64,000 bases of DNA from the NCBI RefSeq assembly GCF_009735645.1, contig NZ_CP032550.1, forward strand, positions 868,001-932,000, in the 5' to 3' direction. Below the pieces are notes generated by a model, which saw nothing but the letters and a program-made list of their open reading frames with translations, made no database searches and had not been told where the DNA came from. The translations under genes and the position numbers were made by a program. This DNA comes from Microbacterium oryzae (lineage in GTDB: Bacteria > Actinomycetota > Actinomycetes > Actinomycetales > Microbacteriaceae). Below are positions 55,317 to 64,000 of the stretch, one piece after another; the stretch's first letter is position 1; every line of letters starts with the position of its first letter.

Positions 55317-56942
55317 ATGCCCTCTCGCGCCCTCGCCGCCGCCGCTCTGCTGGCCCCGCTCGTCCTCCTCGCCTCGTGCGCCGCTCCCGACGCCGGCGAG
55401 GACGCCGTCACCGAGACGGGCGGCACGCTCGTCTACGCCACCGGCGACGCGGAGCCGACCTGCCTCGACCCGCACGTGGGCGGCAACTACCCGCAGGCGC
55501 TCCTCAGTACGCAGTACCTCGAGCCGCTCTTCGGCCGCGACGCCGAGGGCACGATCCGGCCCTGGCTCGCCACCGACTGGGAGACCTCCGAGGACGGGCT
55601 GACCTGGGACCTGACCCTCCGCGACGACATCTCGTTCACCGACGGCACGCCGTTCGACGCCGAGGCCGTCAAGGCGAACATCGAGCATCTGCAGGACCCG
55701 AACACGGCCTCGTCGACGGGCTACCTCGCGGTGGAGCAAATCGACGAGATCGAGGTCGTCGACCCTGCGCACGTGCGCCTGCACCTCTCGACGCCGAAGT
55801 CCGCCCTCCTCGAGGCGCTCAGTCAGCCGTGGACGGCGATGGAGTCGCCCGCGGGCATCGAGCGCGGACAGGACGAGAACTGCCAGGCCCCCATCGGCAC
55901 CGGCCCGTTCGTCGTCGATGAGTGGGTGCCGCAGCAGCGCGTGGAGCTCTCCCGCAACGACGACTACGTCGCCACGAACCCGGAGGCCGATCACGACGGC
56001 GCGGCGCACCTCGACGGCATCGAGTGGCGCTTCATCCCCGACGCCGCGACCCGTCAGGCCGCGCTCGCCTCGGGCGAGGTCGACGTCATCGACAACCCGC
56101 TTCCCTCCGACATCGTCTCCGCCGAGGGCCAGGGCATCACGCACATCGACGCGCCGCGTCCGGCGTCGTCCAACCGCATCGAGCTCAACAGCGCGCAGGC
56201 GCCGTTCGACGACATCCGCGTGCGCGAGGCCTTCGTGCGCGCGGCCGACCCGAACCCGGGCATCGAGTCGCTGTTCCTCGGCACCGCCGAGCGCTCGTAC
56301 TCGCCGCTGTCGAGCATGGAGCCGCTGGCCTACGCCGACCCGGCGCTGTTCGAGACCGACGCCGACGCGGCGGCCGCGCTCCTCGACGAGGCCGGATGGT
56401 CCGAGCGCGACGACGACGGAACCCGCCTGAAGGACGGCGAGCGGCTCACGGTCCGCTTCCCCGTGTCGACGGATCAGTCCACGGCGGCCGAGCAGTCGCT
56501 GTTCGAGCAGATCCAGGAGAACGCCGCCAGTGTCGGCTTCGACGTCGTGCTCGATCCCGTCGACCTCTCGACCTGGTACGGCGCCCTCGGCGCCCACGAG
56601 TACGAGGCGGTGAGCGCGCCGTACACGACCGTCGGCCCCGACGTCCTGCGCATCCTCTACCACTCCTCGGGAACCGTGCCCGCGCCATCCGGCTACTTCG
56701 CCAACCACGCGATGCTGCAGCTGCCCGAACTCGACGAGGCGCTGGATGCGGCGGCTTCCGCCCTCGACCCCGACGAGCGCGCCGAGCGCTACACCGAGGC
56801 GCAGCGGATCGTGCTGGAGAGCTACGCCGTGCTGCCGCTCTACGACCAGCAGAACCACTTCCTCGTGAAGGGGGCGACCGGCATCGCCACCCTCGGGACC
56901 GTCGCGACGCCGACGTTCGTGAACGCTCAGCTGACCGACTGA
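55317..56942 (+). CDS. ABC transporter substrate-binding lipoprotein (dipeptide/nickel/oligopeptide family 5)
   Basis: Extracytoplasmic ligand catcher of the peptide/nickel class. 541 residues from ATG 55317. The signal peptide has the lipobox VLLASC (Cys21). Family motifs are [61 protein letters not shown] (in part [14 protein letters not shown]), [11 protein letters not shown] and a C-terminal [15 protein letters not shown]. The substrate (peptide, nickel or siderophore-like compound) cannot be told. It begins a four-gene importer operon. Confidence 0.9.
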   Translation: MPSRALAAAALLAPLVLLASCAAPDAGEDAVTETGGTLVYATGDAEPTCLDPHVGGNYPQALLSTQYLEPLFGRDAEGTIRPWLATDWETSEDGLTWDLTLRDDISFTDGTPFDAEAVKANIEHLQDPNTASSTGYLAVEQIDEIEVVDPAHVRLHLSTPKSALLEALSQPWTAMESPAGIERGQDENCQAPIGTGPFVVDEWVPQQRVELSRNDDYVATNPEADHDGAAHLDGIEWRFIPDAATRQAALASGEVDVIDNPLPSDIVSAEGQGITHIDAPRPASSNRIELNSAQAPFDDIRVREAFVRAADPNPGIESLFLGTAERSYSPLSSMEPLAYADPALFETDADAAAALLDEAGWSERDDDGTRLKDGERLTVRFPVSTDQSTAAEQSLFEQIQENAASVGFDVVLDPVDLSTWYGALGAHEYEAVSAPYTTVGPDVLRILYHSSGTVPAPSGYFANHAMLQLPELDEALDAAASALDPDERAERYTEAQRIVLESYAVLPLYDQQNHFLVKGATGIATLGTVATPTFVNAQLTD

Positions 56943-56950
56943 CGCGGCGG

Positions 56951-57937
56951 ATGGCTGCGGTGCGGTGGCTCGCCGCGCGTCTCGCGCGCGCGGTGCTCGT
57001 CGTGTGGATCGTCGCGACAGTCGTGTTCTTCGCGCTGCGCGCGTCGGGCGACCCGCTCGAGGCGATCCTCGGCGGCCCCGGATCGCAGGCGGGCCCCGAG
57101 GCGGTCGCGGCGGCGGAGCGAGAGTACGGGCTCGACCGGCCGCTCGTCGTGCAGTACGCCGTGCAGCTCGGCCGGATCGCGACCCTGCAGCTGGGCGACT
57201 CCTACGCCCGGCGGCAGAGCGTCGCGGAGCTCATCTGGCAGCAGCTGCCCTCGACGCTCGTGCTGGCCGTGCTCGCGCTGGCGCTCGCGTGGGTGCTCGC
57301 CGTGGTCGGGGCGATCATCGCGACGACCGCGCGCGGACGGATCGGCCGCGCGGTGAACGCCCTGCTCCGCGGGGTCGAGATCGCCGCCACCGTGATGCCG
57401 CAGTTCTGGCTCGGCGCGGTGCTCATCCTCGTCTTCGCCTCGACGCTCGGCCTCCTGCCCGCCACGAGCGCGGGCAGTTCGCCGGCCGAGCTCGTGCTGC
57501 CCGTGGTGACCCTCGCCATCCCCATCGCCGGTTTCCTCGCGCAGGTCTCGCGCGACGCGCTCCTCGAGGCCGATCGCGCGCCGTTCGCCACCAGCGCCCG
57601 CGCGCGCGGCGCCGGCGAGCCGCGGCTGCTGCTGCGGCATACGCTCCGTCATGCGTCGCTGCCCGCCCTCGCGCTGTCGGGATGGGCGTTCGGCAACCTC
57701 CTCAGCGGCGCGGTCGTCGTCGAGGTGCTGTTCGCGCGCCCGGGGCTCGGGCGGCTGCTGCAGGAGGCGGCGCTCGCGCGCGACGTGCCGGTCGTCATCG
57801 GGGCGGTGTCGATCGTCGCGGTGCTGTACGTGGCGGTCATCGTGGTCGCCGACGCCGCCGAGCTCGTCGTCGACCCGCGGCTGCGCGGACCGCGCCCCGC
57901 GGCGCTCCGCATGCCCGATGTGGCGGTCGGCTCGTGA
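56951..57937 (+). CDS. Dipeptide/nickel-type ABC transporter permease (DppB-like)
   Basis: First membrane subunit. 328 residues from ATG 56951, 8 bp after the binding-protein stop. The DppB pattern is clear: [48 protein letters not shown], then [15 protein letters not shown] and the EAA-like loop [25 protein letters not shown]. Its stop overlaps the next permease (GTGA). Confidence 0.92.
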   Translation: MAAVRWLAARLARAVLVVWIVATVVFFALRASGDPLEAILGGPGSQAGPEAVAAAEREYGLDRPLVVQYAVQLGRIATLQLGDSYARRQSVAELIWQQLPSTLVLAVLALALAWVLAVVGAIIATTARGRIGRAVNALLRGVEIAATVMPQFWLGAVLILVFASTLGLLPATSAGSSPAELVLPVVTLAIPIAGFLAQVSRDALLEADRAPFATSARARGAGEPRLLLRHTLRHASLPALALSGWAFGNLLSGAVVVEVLFARPGLGRLLQEAALARDVPVVIGAVSIVAVLYVAVIVVADAAELVVDPRLRGPRPAALRMPDVAVGS

Positions 57938-58731
57938 GGGCGCGGCTCGGATGGCCGGGGATCGTCGCGCTCATCCTCCTCGGCGTGCTCGTCGTCGCCG
58001 TGATCGCGCCGGGCGTGCTCGCCCCGCGGGATCCCCTCGCCATCGACCCGGCCGCCGCGTTCCTGCCGCCGTCGGCCGGCCATCCGCTCGGCACCGACGA
58101 GTCGGGGCGCGACGTGCTCGTGCGCATCGTGCACGGGGCCGCCGCGTCGGCGGGCATCGGCGTCTGGGCGACCGCGCTCGGCATCGGGCTCGGCCTCGTC
58201 ATCGGGTTCGCCGCCGCGCTCGGGCCCCGATGGCTCGAGGCCGCGCTGGGCCGCATCGTCGAGGTGCTCTTCGCCCTGCCCACCCTCGTCATGGCGCTGC
58301 TGCTCGTCGCGGTGCTCGGCGCCGGCACGCAGAGCTCGGTGCTCGCGATCGGGCTCGCCACGGCGCCCGGCTACGCGCGCGTGCTGCGGTCGCGGGTGCA
58401 GGGCGTCGCCCGCAGCGACTACGTCGGATACGCGCGCCTGGAGGGGACGCCCGCGGGGACCGTGTTCGTCCGGCACATCGTGCCGAACACGCTCTGGCCG
58501 CTCGTCGCGACGGCCACCCTCGGCATCGGGCAGGCGATCGTGTGGGTGTCGGCGTTGAGCTTCCTCGGACTCGGCACGCCGCCGCCCTCGCCGGAGTGGG
58601 GAGCGATGCTCGACGCGGGCCGGGTCTACATCTCGTACGCACCGTGGCTCACGCTGTTCCCGGGGCTCGCGATCGTCGCCACCGCGACGGTGCTCACGGT
58701 GCTCGGCCGACGCCTGGGAGGCGCACGATGA
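57934..58731 (+). CDS. Dipeptide/nickel-type ABC transporter permease (DppC-like)
   Basis: Second membrane subunit. 265 residues from GTG 57934. DppC features include PSAGHPLGTDESGRDVLVRIVHGA (in part GHPLGTDESGRDVL, ~49-62), IVEVLFALPTLVMALLL, the EAA loop YARLEGTPAGTVFVRHIVPNT and LGLGTPPPSPEWGAML. It lacks the usual longer cytoplasmic N-terminal tail. The stop overlaps the ATPase gene as ATGA. Confidence 0.92.
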   Translation: MRARLGWPGIVALILLGVLVVAVIAPGVLAPRDPLAIDPAAAFLPPSAGHPLGTDESGRDVLVRIVHGAAASAGIGVWATALGIGLGLVIGFAAALGPRWLEAALGRIVEVLFALPTLVMALLLVAVLGAGTQSSVLAIGLATAPGYARVLRSRVQGVARSDYVGYARLEGTPAGTVFVRHIVPNTLWPLVATATLGIGQAIVWVSALSFLGLGTPPPSPEWGAMLDAGRVYISYAPWLTLFPGLAIVATATVLTVLGRRLGGAR

Positions 58732-60224
58732 CGCTGCTGGAGGCCGCGGGACTGCGCGTGACCCTGCCCGGTGCGGGCGAGGTGCTGCGCGGCGTGGATC
58801 TGACCCTCGCGCCCGGCGAATGCCTCGCCGTGGTGGGCGAGTCCGGGGCGGGCAAGTCCGTGCTCGCGCGGACCCTGCTCGGGCTCACCCAGCAGGACCC
58901 CGGCGCGCGGGTGACCGCCGAGCGCCTGTCCTTCGACGGCCGCGATGTCGGCCGGCTGCGCCCGCGCGGATGGCGGCGCCTGCGCGGGCGGGACATCTCG
59001 CTCGTCCTGCAGGATGCGCTTCAGTCGCTCGACCCGCTCCGCACGCTCGAGGCCGAGGTGGGCGAGGCGCTCGCCGTGCGCGGCGTCCCCCGCCCTCGGC
59101 GTCGCGCGCGGGTGATCGAGGCGCTGCAGGGCGCGGGGCTCCCCGACGCCGAGTCCCGTCTCGGCCAGCGCCCGGGCGAGCTGTCCGGCGGGATGCGCCA
59201 GCGCGCGCTGATCGCGTCGGCCGTGGTGGGCGGTGCGCGGGTCATCATCGCCGACGAGCCCACCACCGCCCTCGACGCGACGACGGCCGTGCAGGTGCTG
59301 GCGCTCCTCGGCCGTCTGCGCGACGAGGGCGCCGCGCTCCTGCTCATCAGCCACGATCTGGGAGCGGTCGCGCGCGTCGCCGACCGCATCGCCGTGCTCT
59401 CCGCCGGCGAGGTCGTCGAGACCGGCCCGCGTGCCGCGCTCCTCGCCGCGCCCGTGCACCCCGTCACCCGCGCCCTGCTCGCGGCGCGGCCCTCCGGCGC
59501 CAAGCCCGGGCCGACCGTCGTGCCGGGCGCCGACCTCATCAGCGGCGCGGGACTGGTCCGGCGGTACCGGTCCCCCGGCGGCGGCACGCTCGCCGCGATC
59601 GACGGCGTCGATGTCGTCGTCCGCGCGGGCGAGACGCTCGGCGTCGTCGGAGAGTCGGGCTCGGGGAAGTCCACGCTCGCGCGCCTTCTCATCGGCGCCG
59701 AGGCGCCCGACGGCGGTTCACGTGCGCTCGCCGACCCCGCACCGCGCGTGCGCCTCGTGCCCCAGGACCCGCTGGCGTCCTTCGACCCGCGCCACGACGT
59801 CGCGCGCATCCTGCGCCACTCGCGCCGGCCGGGCGCGCCCGAATCCGCGGAGCTCCTCGCCCGCGTGGGACTCGACACGGCCATCCTGCGCCGGCGCCCC
59901 GCCCAGCTCTCCGGCGGGCAGCGTCAGCGCGTCGCGATCGCCAGGGCGCTCGCGGGCCGCCCCGACGTGCTCGTCTGCGACGAGCCGGTCTCGGCGCTCG
60001 ACGTCACCACGCAGGCCGGCATCCTGCGGCTGATCGCCGAGCTGCAGCGCGAGGAGGGGCTCGGTGTCGTGTTCATCTCCCACGACCTCGCGGTCGTCCG
60101 GATGGTCAGCGACCGCGTGGCGGTCATGCGGGGCGGGCGGGTGGTCGAGACCGGCCCGACGGAGGAGGTCTACGCGGCTCCCGCGCACCCCTTCACGCGC
60201 GAGCTCATCGCGGCCGCCGGCTGA
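58728..60224 (+). CDS. Fused dual ABC ATPase (DppD-DppF-like)
   Basis: One 498-residue chain with two complete nucleotide-binding domains in place of the usual separate DppD and DppF. Domain 1: Walker A GESGAGKS (37-44), signature ELSGGMRQRALIASA, Walker B VIIADEPTTALD and LLLISHDLGAVARV. Domain 2, from ~265: Walker A GESGSGKST (~308-316), Q-loop RLVPQDPLASFDP, signature [16 protein letters not shown], Walker B VLVCDEPVSALD and VFISHDLAVVRMV. Domain 2 is compact, and the stretch between Walker A and the Q-loop is short. It completes the importer operon. Confidence 0.92.
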   Translation: MTLLEAAGLRVTLPGAGEVLRGVDLTLAPGECLAVVGESGAGKSVLARTLLGLTQQDPGARVTAERLSFDGRDVGRLRPRGWRRLRGRDISLVLQDALQSLDPLRTLEAEVGEALAVRGVPRPRRRARVIEALQGAGLPDAESRLGQRPGELSGGMRQRALIASAVVGGARVIIADEPTTALDATTAVQVLALLGRLRDEGAALLLISHDLGAVARVADRIAVLSAGEVVETGPRAALLAAPVHPVTRALLAARPSGAKPGPTVVPGADLISGAGLVRRYRSPGGGTLAAIDGVDVVVRAGETLGVVGESGSGKSTLARLLIGAEAPDGGSRALADPAPRVRLVPQDPLASFDPRHDVARILRHSRRPGAPESAELLARVGLDTAILRRRPAQLSGGQRQRVAIARALAGRPDVLVCDEPVSALDVTTQAGILRLIAELQREEGLGVVFISHDLAVVRMVSDRVAVMRGGRVVETGPTEEVYAAPAHPFTRELIAAAG

Positions 60225-60232
60225 CCCCGCGC

Positions 60233-60733
60233 CTACTCGGCGCTGGTGACGGAGTGGATGCCGCCGTCGCTGCGGAGGTTCACCAGCAGCACGTCGTCGG
60301 TGGCGTCGGGGTCGAGCGCGTACTCCAGCACCGCGAACGGGTCGTCGCCGCCGTGCTCGTCGGCGAGGATCGTCATGCTCATGAGGTTGAGCGAGCGGAT
60401 GATGTCGACCGCGGCGTCGCCGGAGATGTCGACGAGCAGCTCCTCGAGCGCGTCGCCGAGGGTCTCCTGCTGCATGATGATGTACTCCGTCACCTCGCTG
60501 GCGCGGTTGTCGACTTCCGCGAGCATCGCCTCGCGGCTGCGCCGGTCGACCTCCTCGAGCGAGGCCACGATCGATGCCGCGGCGTCGAGCGCCTCCTTCG
60601 AGACGTCCTCCTGGTCGGGCGCGGTCAGATCCACTGACACGGTCTGGTCGCCGAGCTCGACGTTCTCCGACCAGAAGATCGAGCCGTCGGGGCCGGATTC
60701 CAGAAGCCCGAAGAAGTCGTGTTCGATCGCCAT
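60233..60733 (-). CDS. DUF2004 family protein
   Basis: Acidic cytoplasmic protein of unknown function, 166 residues. The start IEHDFFGLLESGPDGSIFWSENVELGDQTVSVDLTAPDQ (in part FFGLLESGPDGSIFWSE) and the later YALDPDATDDVLLVNLRSDGGIHSVTSAE (in part DDVLLVNLRSDGGIHSV) suggest DUF2004. A helical middle (~45-120) is rich in Ala, Glu and Leu. It is convergent with the ABC operon (8 bp apart) and lies 25 bp downstream of ftsY, so it may be co-transcribed with it. Confidence 0.75.
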   Translation of the reverse strand: MAIEHDFFGLLESGPDGSIFWSENVELGDQTVSVDLTAPDQEDVSKEALDAAASIVASLEEVDRRSREAMLAEVDNRASEVTEYIIMQQETLGDALEELLVDISGDAAVDIIRSLNLMSMTILADEHGGDDPFAVLEYALDPDATDDVLLVNLRSDGGIHSVTSAE

Positions 60734-60758
60734 GTCGTCAACTCAACCATCCGCGCCG

Positions 60759-61628
60759 TCAGTCGACAAGCGACGCGGCGAACACGTGCGGCGTGAAGCC
60801 GGTGAGGTCGCCGATGCCCTCGCCCTGCCCGAGCAGCTTCACGGGGATGCCCGTGCGCTCCTGCACGGCGAGGACGAATCCGCCCTTCGCCGAGCCGTCG
60901 AGCTTGGTGAGCACGAGCCCCGTGACGCCGGCGTGCTCGAGGAACGCCTGCGCCTGCATGACGCCGTTCTGGCCGGTCGTCGCGTCGAGCACGAGCAGCA
61001 CCTCGCTGATCGGCGCCTGCTTCTCGATCACGCGGCGGATCTTCGTCAGCTCGTCCATGAGGCCGCCCTTGGTGTGCAGGCGGCCGGCGGTGTCGACGAG
61101 CACGATCTCGGTGCCCGAGCGCTTGGCGTGCTCGATGGTCTGGAAGGCGACGGACGCCGGGTCCTGGCCCTCACGATCCGGCCGGACGATGGCCGCGCCG
61201 CCGCGCTCGGCCCACGTGGCGAGCTGCTCCACGGCCGCCGCGCGGAACGTGTCGGCCGCGCCGACCACCACGGAGCGGTTGTAGCGGCGCAGGAAGTGCG
61301 CGAACTTGCCGATCGTCGTGGTCTTCCCCACGCCGTTCACGCCGACGACGAGCACGACCGCGGGGCGCTCGGTGAGCTTCAGCGTCGTGTCGAACTTCGC
61401 GAAGTGCTCCTCGAGCGTCTCCTTGAGCATGCGCTGCAGGTCGCGCGGGTCGGTGGTGCGGTACCGCTCGACCTTCTCGCGCAGCTCCTCGACGATCCGC
61501 TCGGTGATGTCGGGGCCGAAGTCCGCCGTGAGGAGGGCGGTCTCGAGGTCGTCCCACGTGCTCTCGTCGATCGTGGGCTTGACGAACATCCCGCGCAGCG
61601 CGCGCCCGAGTGACCACTTCTCCGCCAT
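60759..61628 (-). CDS. ftsY: Signal recognition particle receptor FtsY
   Basis: Membrane-docking GTPase partner of Ffh. 289 residues. The NG core is complete: N domain from ESTWDDLETALLTADFGPDIT (in part DDLETALLTADFGPDI), Walker A GVNGVGKTTTIGK (~94-106), DTAGRLHTKGGLMDEL and TKLDGSAKGGFVLAV. The acidic A domain found in many FtsY proteins is missing; the N-terminus is short and basic (MAEKWSLGRALRGMF). ATG 61628 is preceded at 6 nt by TAGGCT. Adjacent to smc, as in many actinobacteria. Confidence 0.95.
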   Translation of the reverse strand: MAEKWSLGRALRGMFVKPTIDESTWDDLETALLTADFGPDITERIVEELREKVERYRTTDPRDLQRMLKETLEEHFAKFDTTLKLTERPAVVLVVGVNGVGKTTTIGKFAHFLRRYNRSVVVGAADTFRAAAVEQLATWAERGGAAIVRPDREGQDPASVAFQTIEHAKRSGTEIVLVDTAGRLHTKGGLMDELTKIRRVIEKQAPISEVLLVLDATTGQNGVMQAQAFLEHAGVTGLVLTKLDGSAKGGFVLAVQERTGIPVKLLGQGEGIGDLTGFTPHVFAASLVD

Positions 61629-61634
61629 GGTCCC

Positions 61635-61640
61635 AGCCTA
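61635..61640 (-). promoter_or_regulatory. Putative -10 hexamer for leaderless ftsY transcript
   Basis: TAGGCT on the minus strand, 6 nt before the ftsY ATG, directly abutting the stop of the methyltransferase gene. Confidence 0.5.
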
Positions 61641-62774
61641 GTTCGCGGCGCGCGTGGAGACGGTCACCGTGAAGCGGCTGTTGCGCGCGACCTGGCCGGT
61701 CGGGCCGACGAGACGCTGCAGCGCGGGGCGGTAGCCGAGCGGCGAGTTCCACACGCACCACAGCTCGCCGCCCGGCCGCAGCACGCGGGCGGCGTCGGCG
61801 AACAGGCGCGGCGCGATGGCGGAGGTGACCGCCGCACCGGAGTGGAACGGCGGGTTGAGCAGCACGAGGTCGGCGGAGCCGTCGGGCTGACCGGACAGCG
61901 CGTCGTCCTGCACGACGCGGATGCGCTCGGCGCCGTTGGCGTCTGCGGTGGCGCGAGCCGAGGCCACCGCCGCCGCGGACTGGTCGGTGGCGATCACCTC
62001 GGCCTGGGGGTGCGCGAGCGCGTAGGCGGTCGCGAGGATGCCGGTGCCGCAGCCGAGGTCGATGACGCGACGTGCCGCGGGGATCTCGGGAAGGAACTCG
62101 AGGAGGAAGCGCGTGCCGATGTCGACCGACGCTCCGGCGAACGCGGCGCCGTGCGCGACCACCGTCAGCCCGACGTCCTCGTGACGGACGGCCCGCGGCC
62201 ATCCGCTCGTCGTCGCCGGCAGCGGGCCGGCGGCGTGCAGCACGCGGCTCTTACTCGCGGCCCTGCTGGCCCGCACATCGCCGAAGTGGCGGGCGAGCAC
62301 GTCGTTCATGGCGAGCGTCATGTGCTTGATGCGTCCGCCCGCGACGACCGCGACATCGGCCGCCGCGTGGGCGGCGACGAGCCCGGCGATCTCGTCGAGC
62401 GCGTCCAGCGCGCGCGGCAGCTGCAGCAGCACGAGGCGCGCGCCGCGCACGAGCTCCGGGCCGAGCGGAAGCTGCGGGGCCCCGGACAGGTCGACGCCCT
62501 GCTCCGACGCATTGCGTTCCCGCGCGAGCCGGCCCGTGATGGAGTCCTGGTGCACGCGCACCCGAAGCCCCGAGGCCGCGAGCGGCAGCGTGAGCGCACC
62601 GTAGCGGTCGCCGATCACGACGACCTCGCCATTGGCCGCCCGCTCGAGCGCGGGCTCCGCCTCGGCGAGGATGAGCCGGTCGCTCGCGTCGGCCGCGACG
62701 AGATCATGCGCCTCGACATCCGGTCGTCGACGGAGCCCCGGCGCGATGGCGTCGAAGGCGTCGAGAACGGTCAC
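61638..62774 (-). CDS. Class I SAM-dependent methyltransferase, RsmC/RlmG-like
   Basis: Probable rRNA guanine-N2 methyltransferase, 378 residues from GTG 62774. It is built from two domains: a degenerate N-terminal copy (~1-190, with VVVIGDRYGALTLPLA) and a catalytic C-terminal half with RVIDLGCGTGILATAYAL (~240-257) and VLLNPPFHSGAAV (~303-315), where NPPF is the catalytic motif of N-methyltransferases. The duplicated layout is as in RsmC/RlmG; the target nucleotide is unknown. The GTG overlaps the smc stop (GTGA). Confidence 0.83.
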   Translation of the reverse strand: MTVLDAFDAIAPGLRRRPDVEAHDLVAADASDRLILAEAEPALERAANGEVVVIGDRYGALTLPLAASGLRVRVHQDSITGRLARERNASEQGVDLSGAPQLPLGPELVRGARLVLLQLPRALDALDEIAGLVAAHAAADVAVVAGGRIKHMTLAMNDVLARHFGDVRASRAASKSRVLHAAGPLPATTSGWPRAVRHEDVGLTVVAHGAAFAGASVDIGTRFLLEFLPEIPAARRVIDLGCGTGILATAYALAHPQAEVIATDQSAAAVASARATADANGAERIRVVQDDALSGQPDGSADLVLLNPPFHSGAAVTSAIAPRLFADAARVLRPGGELWCVWNSPLGYRPALQRLVGPTGQVARNSRFTVTVSTRAAN

Positions 62775-64000
62775 GAGGCCATCCGCTCGCCGGCGGGCTG
62801 CGCGACACGCTGCCCGACCACGGCGGAGACGCCGTCCTGCCGCATCGACACCCCGTAGAGCGCATCGGCGATCTCCATGGTGCGCTTCTGGTGCGTGATG
62901 ACGAGCAGCTGGCTCGACGCGCGCAGCTGCTCGAACACGCCCAGCAGGCGGCCGAGATTCGCATCGTCCAGAGCGGCCTCCACCTCGTCGAGGATGTAGA
63001 ACGGGCTGGGCCGCGCCTTGAAGATCGCGGTGAGGAGCGCGACCGCCGCGAGCGAGCGCTCGCCGCCGGAGAGGAGCGACAGGCGCTCGATCTTCTTCCC
63101 CACCGGGCGCACCTTCACCTCGATGCCGGTGGCGAGCAGGTCGTCGGGGTCGGTGAGCGAGATGCTGCCGGTGCCGCCGGGGAAGAGGATCGGGAAGACC
63201 TCCTGGAAGGCCGTGCGGGTGTCCTCGAACGCCTCCGCGAAGATGGTCTGCATCCGCTCGTCGAGATCGGCGATGATCGTCATCAGGTCCTTCCGCGTCT
63301 GCACGAGGTCGTCCAGCTGCTCGGTGAGGAACCGATGGCGCTGCTCGAGCGCGGCGAACTCCTCGAGGGCCAGCGGGTTGACGCGCCCGAGCTGCGCGAG
63401 CTTCCGCTGGGCGTCGCGCAGGCGGCGCTCCTGCGCGCGGCGGTCATAGGGGATGGCCGTGCCCGCCTCGTCGAGGACCGGCTGGTCGGGCCCGTACTCG
63501 GCGACGAGGATCTCCTCCGACAGCCCCAGCTCGCTCGCGACGCGTTCGAGAAGCGAGGTGAGGTGGAGCTTCTTCTCGCGGATCTGCAGCTCGATGCCGT
63601 GCACGCTCTCGGTGAGGCCGGTCAGCCGCTCGCGCACCTGGCGCTCCTGCTCGCGCAGGTCGCGCAGCTCGGCGGTCACCGCCGAGCGCGCGGTCTCGGC
63701 CTCCGCGAGGGCGAGGCGGGCCTCCGCCGCGGAGCGATCGACGGAGTCGAGGAGCGGCGGCAGGTCGGCGGCCACCCCTGCGGCGATCTCGCGCTGGCCG
63801 CGGCGGATGACGGCGCGCCGAGCCGCCTCGGCGGCAGCGGCCTGCTCCCGCTCGCGCTGACGCTCGAGGCCCGCCGCACGACCCTCGGCGGCGCGCACGC
63901 GCTCGCGCAGGGTCTCGATCTCCAGGCGCGCGGCGACCTCGCTCTCGCGCGCGGTCTCGAGCGCGCGCGAGAGCGGGTCGCGACCCGACGCGTCGAGCAC
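62771..64000 (-). CDS. smc: Chromosome segregation protein SMC (C-terminal part, cut by window edge)
   Basis: DNA-organising ATPase that condenses and segregates the chromosome with ScpA/ScpB. Only the last ~409 residues are visible; the N-terminal head, first coil and hinge lie beyond the right edge. The visible part has a long coiled coil (heptad-rich, ~1-270) and the C-terminal ATPase head: ABC signature LSGGERSLAAVALL, Walker B PFYILDEVEAALDDANL and the D-loop/switch VITHQKRTMEIADALYGVSM. The stop overlaps the methyltransferase gene. Confidence 0.94.
   Translation of the reverse strand: MLDASGRDPLSRALETARESEVAARLEIETLRERVRAAEGRAAGLERQREREQAAAAEAARRAVIRRGQREIAAGVAADLPPLLDSVDRSAAEARLALAEAETARSAVTAELRDLREQERQVRERLTGLTESVHGIELQIREKKLHLTSLLERVASELGLSEEILVAEYGPDQPVLDEAGTAIPYDRRAQERRLRDAQRKLAQLGRVNPLALEEFAALEQRHRFLTEQLDDLVQTRKDLMTIIADLDERMQTIFAEAFEDTRTAFQEVFPILFPGGTGSISLTDPDDLLATGIEVKVRPVGKKIERLSLLSGGERSLAAVALLTAIFKARPSPFYILDEVEAALDDANLGRLLGVFEQLRASSQLLVITHQKRTMEIADALYGVSMRQDGVSAVVGQRVAQPAGERMAS

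Noticed and set aside
54240..56858. In-frame upstream extension of LipA giving a 1202-residue protein
   Set aside because: Antisense to the binding-protein gene and across the repeats; no start signal, and LipA is complete from ATG 54239.

Overview
The window is very GC-rich, gene-dense chromosomal DNA from a high-GC Gram-positive bacterium. DUF2469, a DivIVA-domain-repeat protein, a DtxR/IdeR-type iron box, many GTG starts and GatCAB together point to Actinobacteria. The gene content (SorC-controlled glycerol genes, CsbD, small Zn-ribbon proteins) looks most like Microbacteriaceae, probably Microbacterium; the genus is an inference. I found no tRNA, rRNA, CRISPR array, phage or transposase gene. 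Most genes are core housekeeping genes.

Left to right: yajC (cut by the left edge), ruvB-ruvA-ruvC, a repeat-rich gap, an orphan AbiEi-like/PD-(D/E)XK protein in a second repeat-rich gap, gatB-gatA-gatC, an acyl-CoA ligase, an SDR-TetR pair, ligA, mnmA, a cysteine desulfurase, a thioredoxin-TPR protein and a large membrane protein of unknown role (to 18.6 kb). Next come an AI-2E-type exporter, a small hydrolase/Zn-ribbon/transglycosylase cluster, a DivIVA-repeat gene coupled to cdsA, then frr, pyrH, tsf, rpsB (the usual translation/lipid block, read leftwards), a LytM-like secreted protein, xerC, csbD, a TetR-acetyltransferase pair, dprA-comM-yraN, DUF2469, rnhB-lepB-rplS, map, a CbiX-like chelatase, and trmD-rimM-khpA-rpsP (to 39.0 kb).

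The right third is more metabolic: a YbdK-type glutamate-cysteine ligase with an apparent frameshift; an iron-siderophore uptake operon (binding lipoprotein, two permeases, ATPase, siderophore-interacting reductase) behind a DtxR-type box; a SorC regulator divergent from glpD-glpF-glpK across a perfect 18-bp palindrome; ffh; a TetR gene; lipA-lipB; a third repeat-rich gap; a dipeptide/nickel-type ABC operon whose two ATPases are fused; DUF2004; ftsY; an RsmC-like methyltransferase; and the 3' part of smc.

Three cross-cutting signals stand out. A family of palindromic intergenic repeats built on CTCCGAGAC/GTCTCGGAG occurs in three gaps. Many starts are preceded at 6-7 nt by a TANNNT hexamer with no Shine-Dalgarno, which implies leaderless mRNAs. 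Translational coupling through ATGA/GTGA/TGATG overlaps is pervasive.
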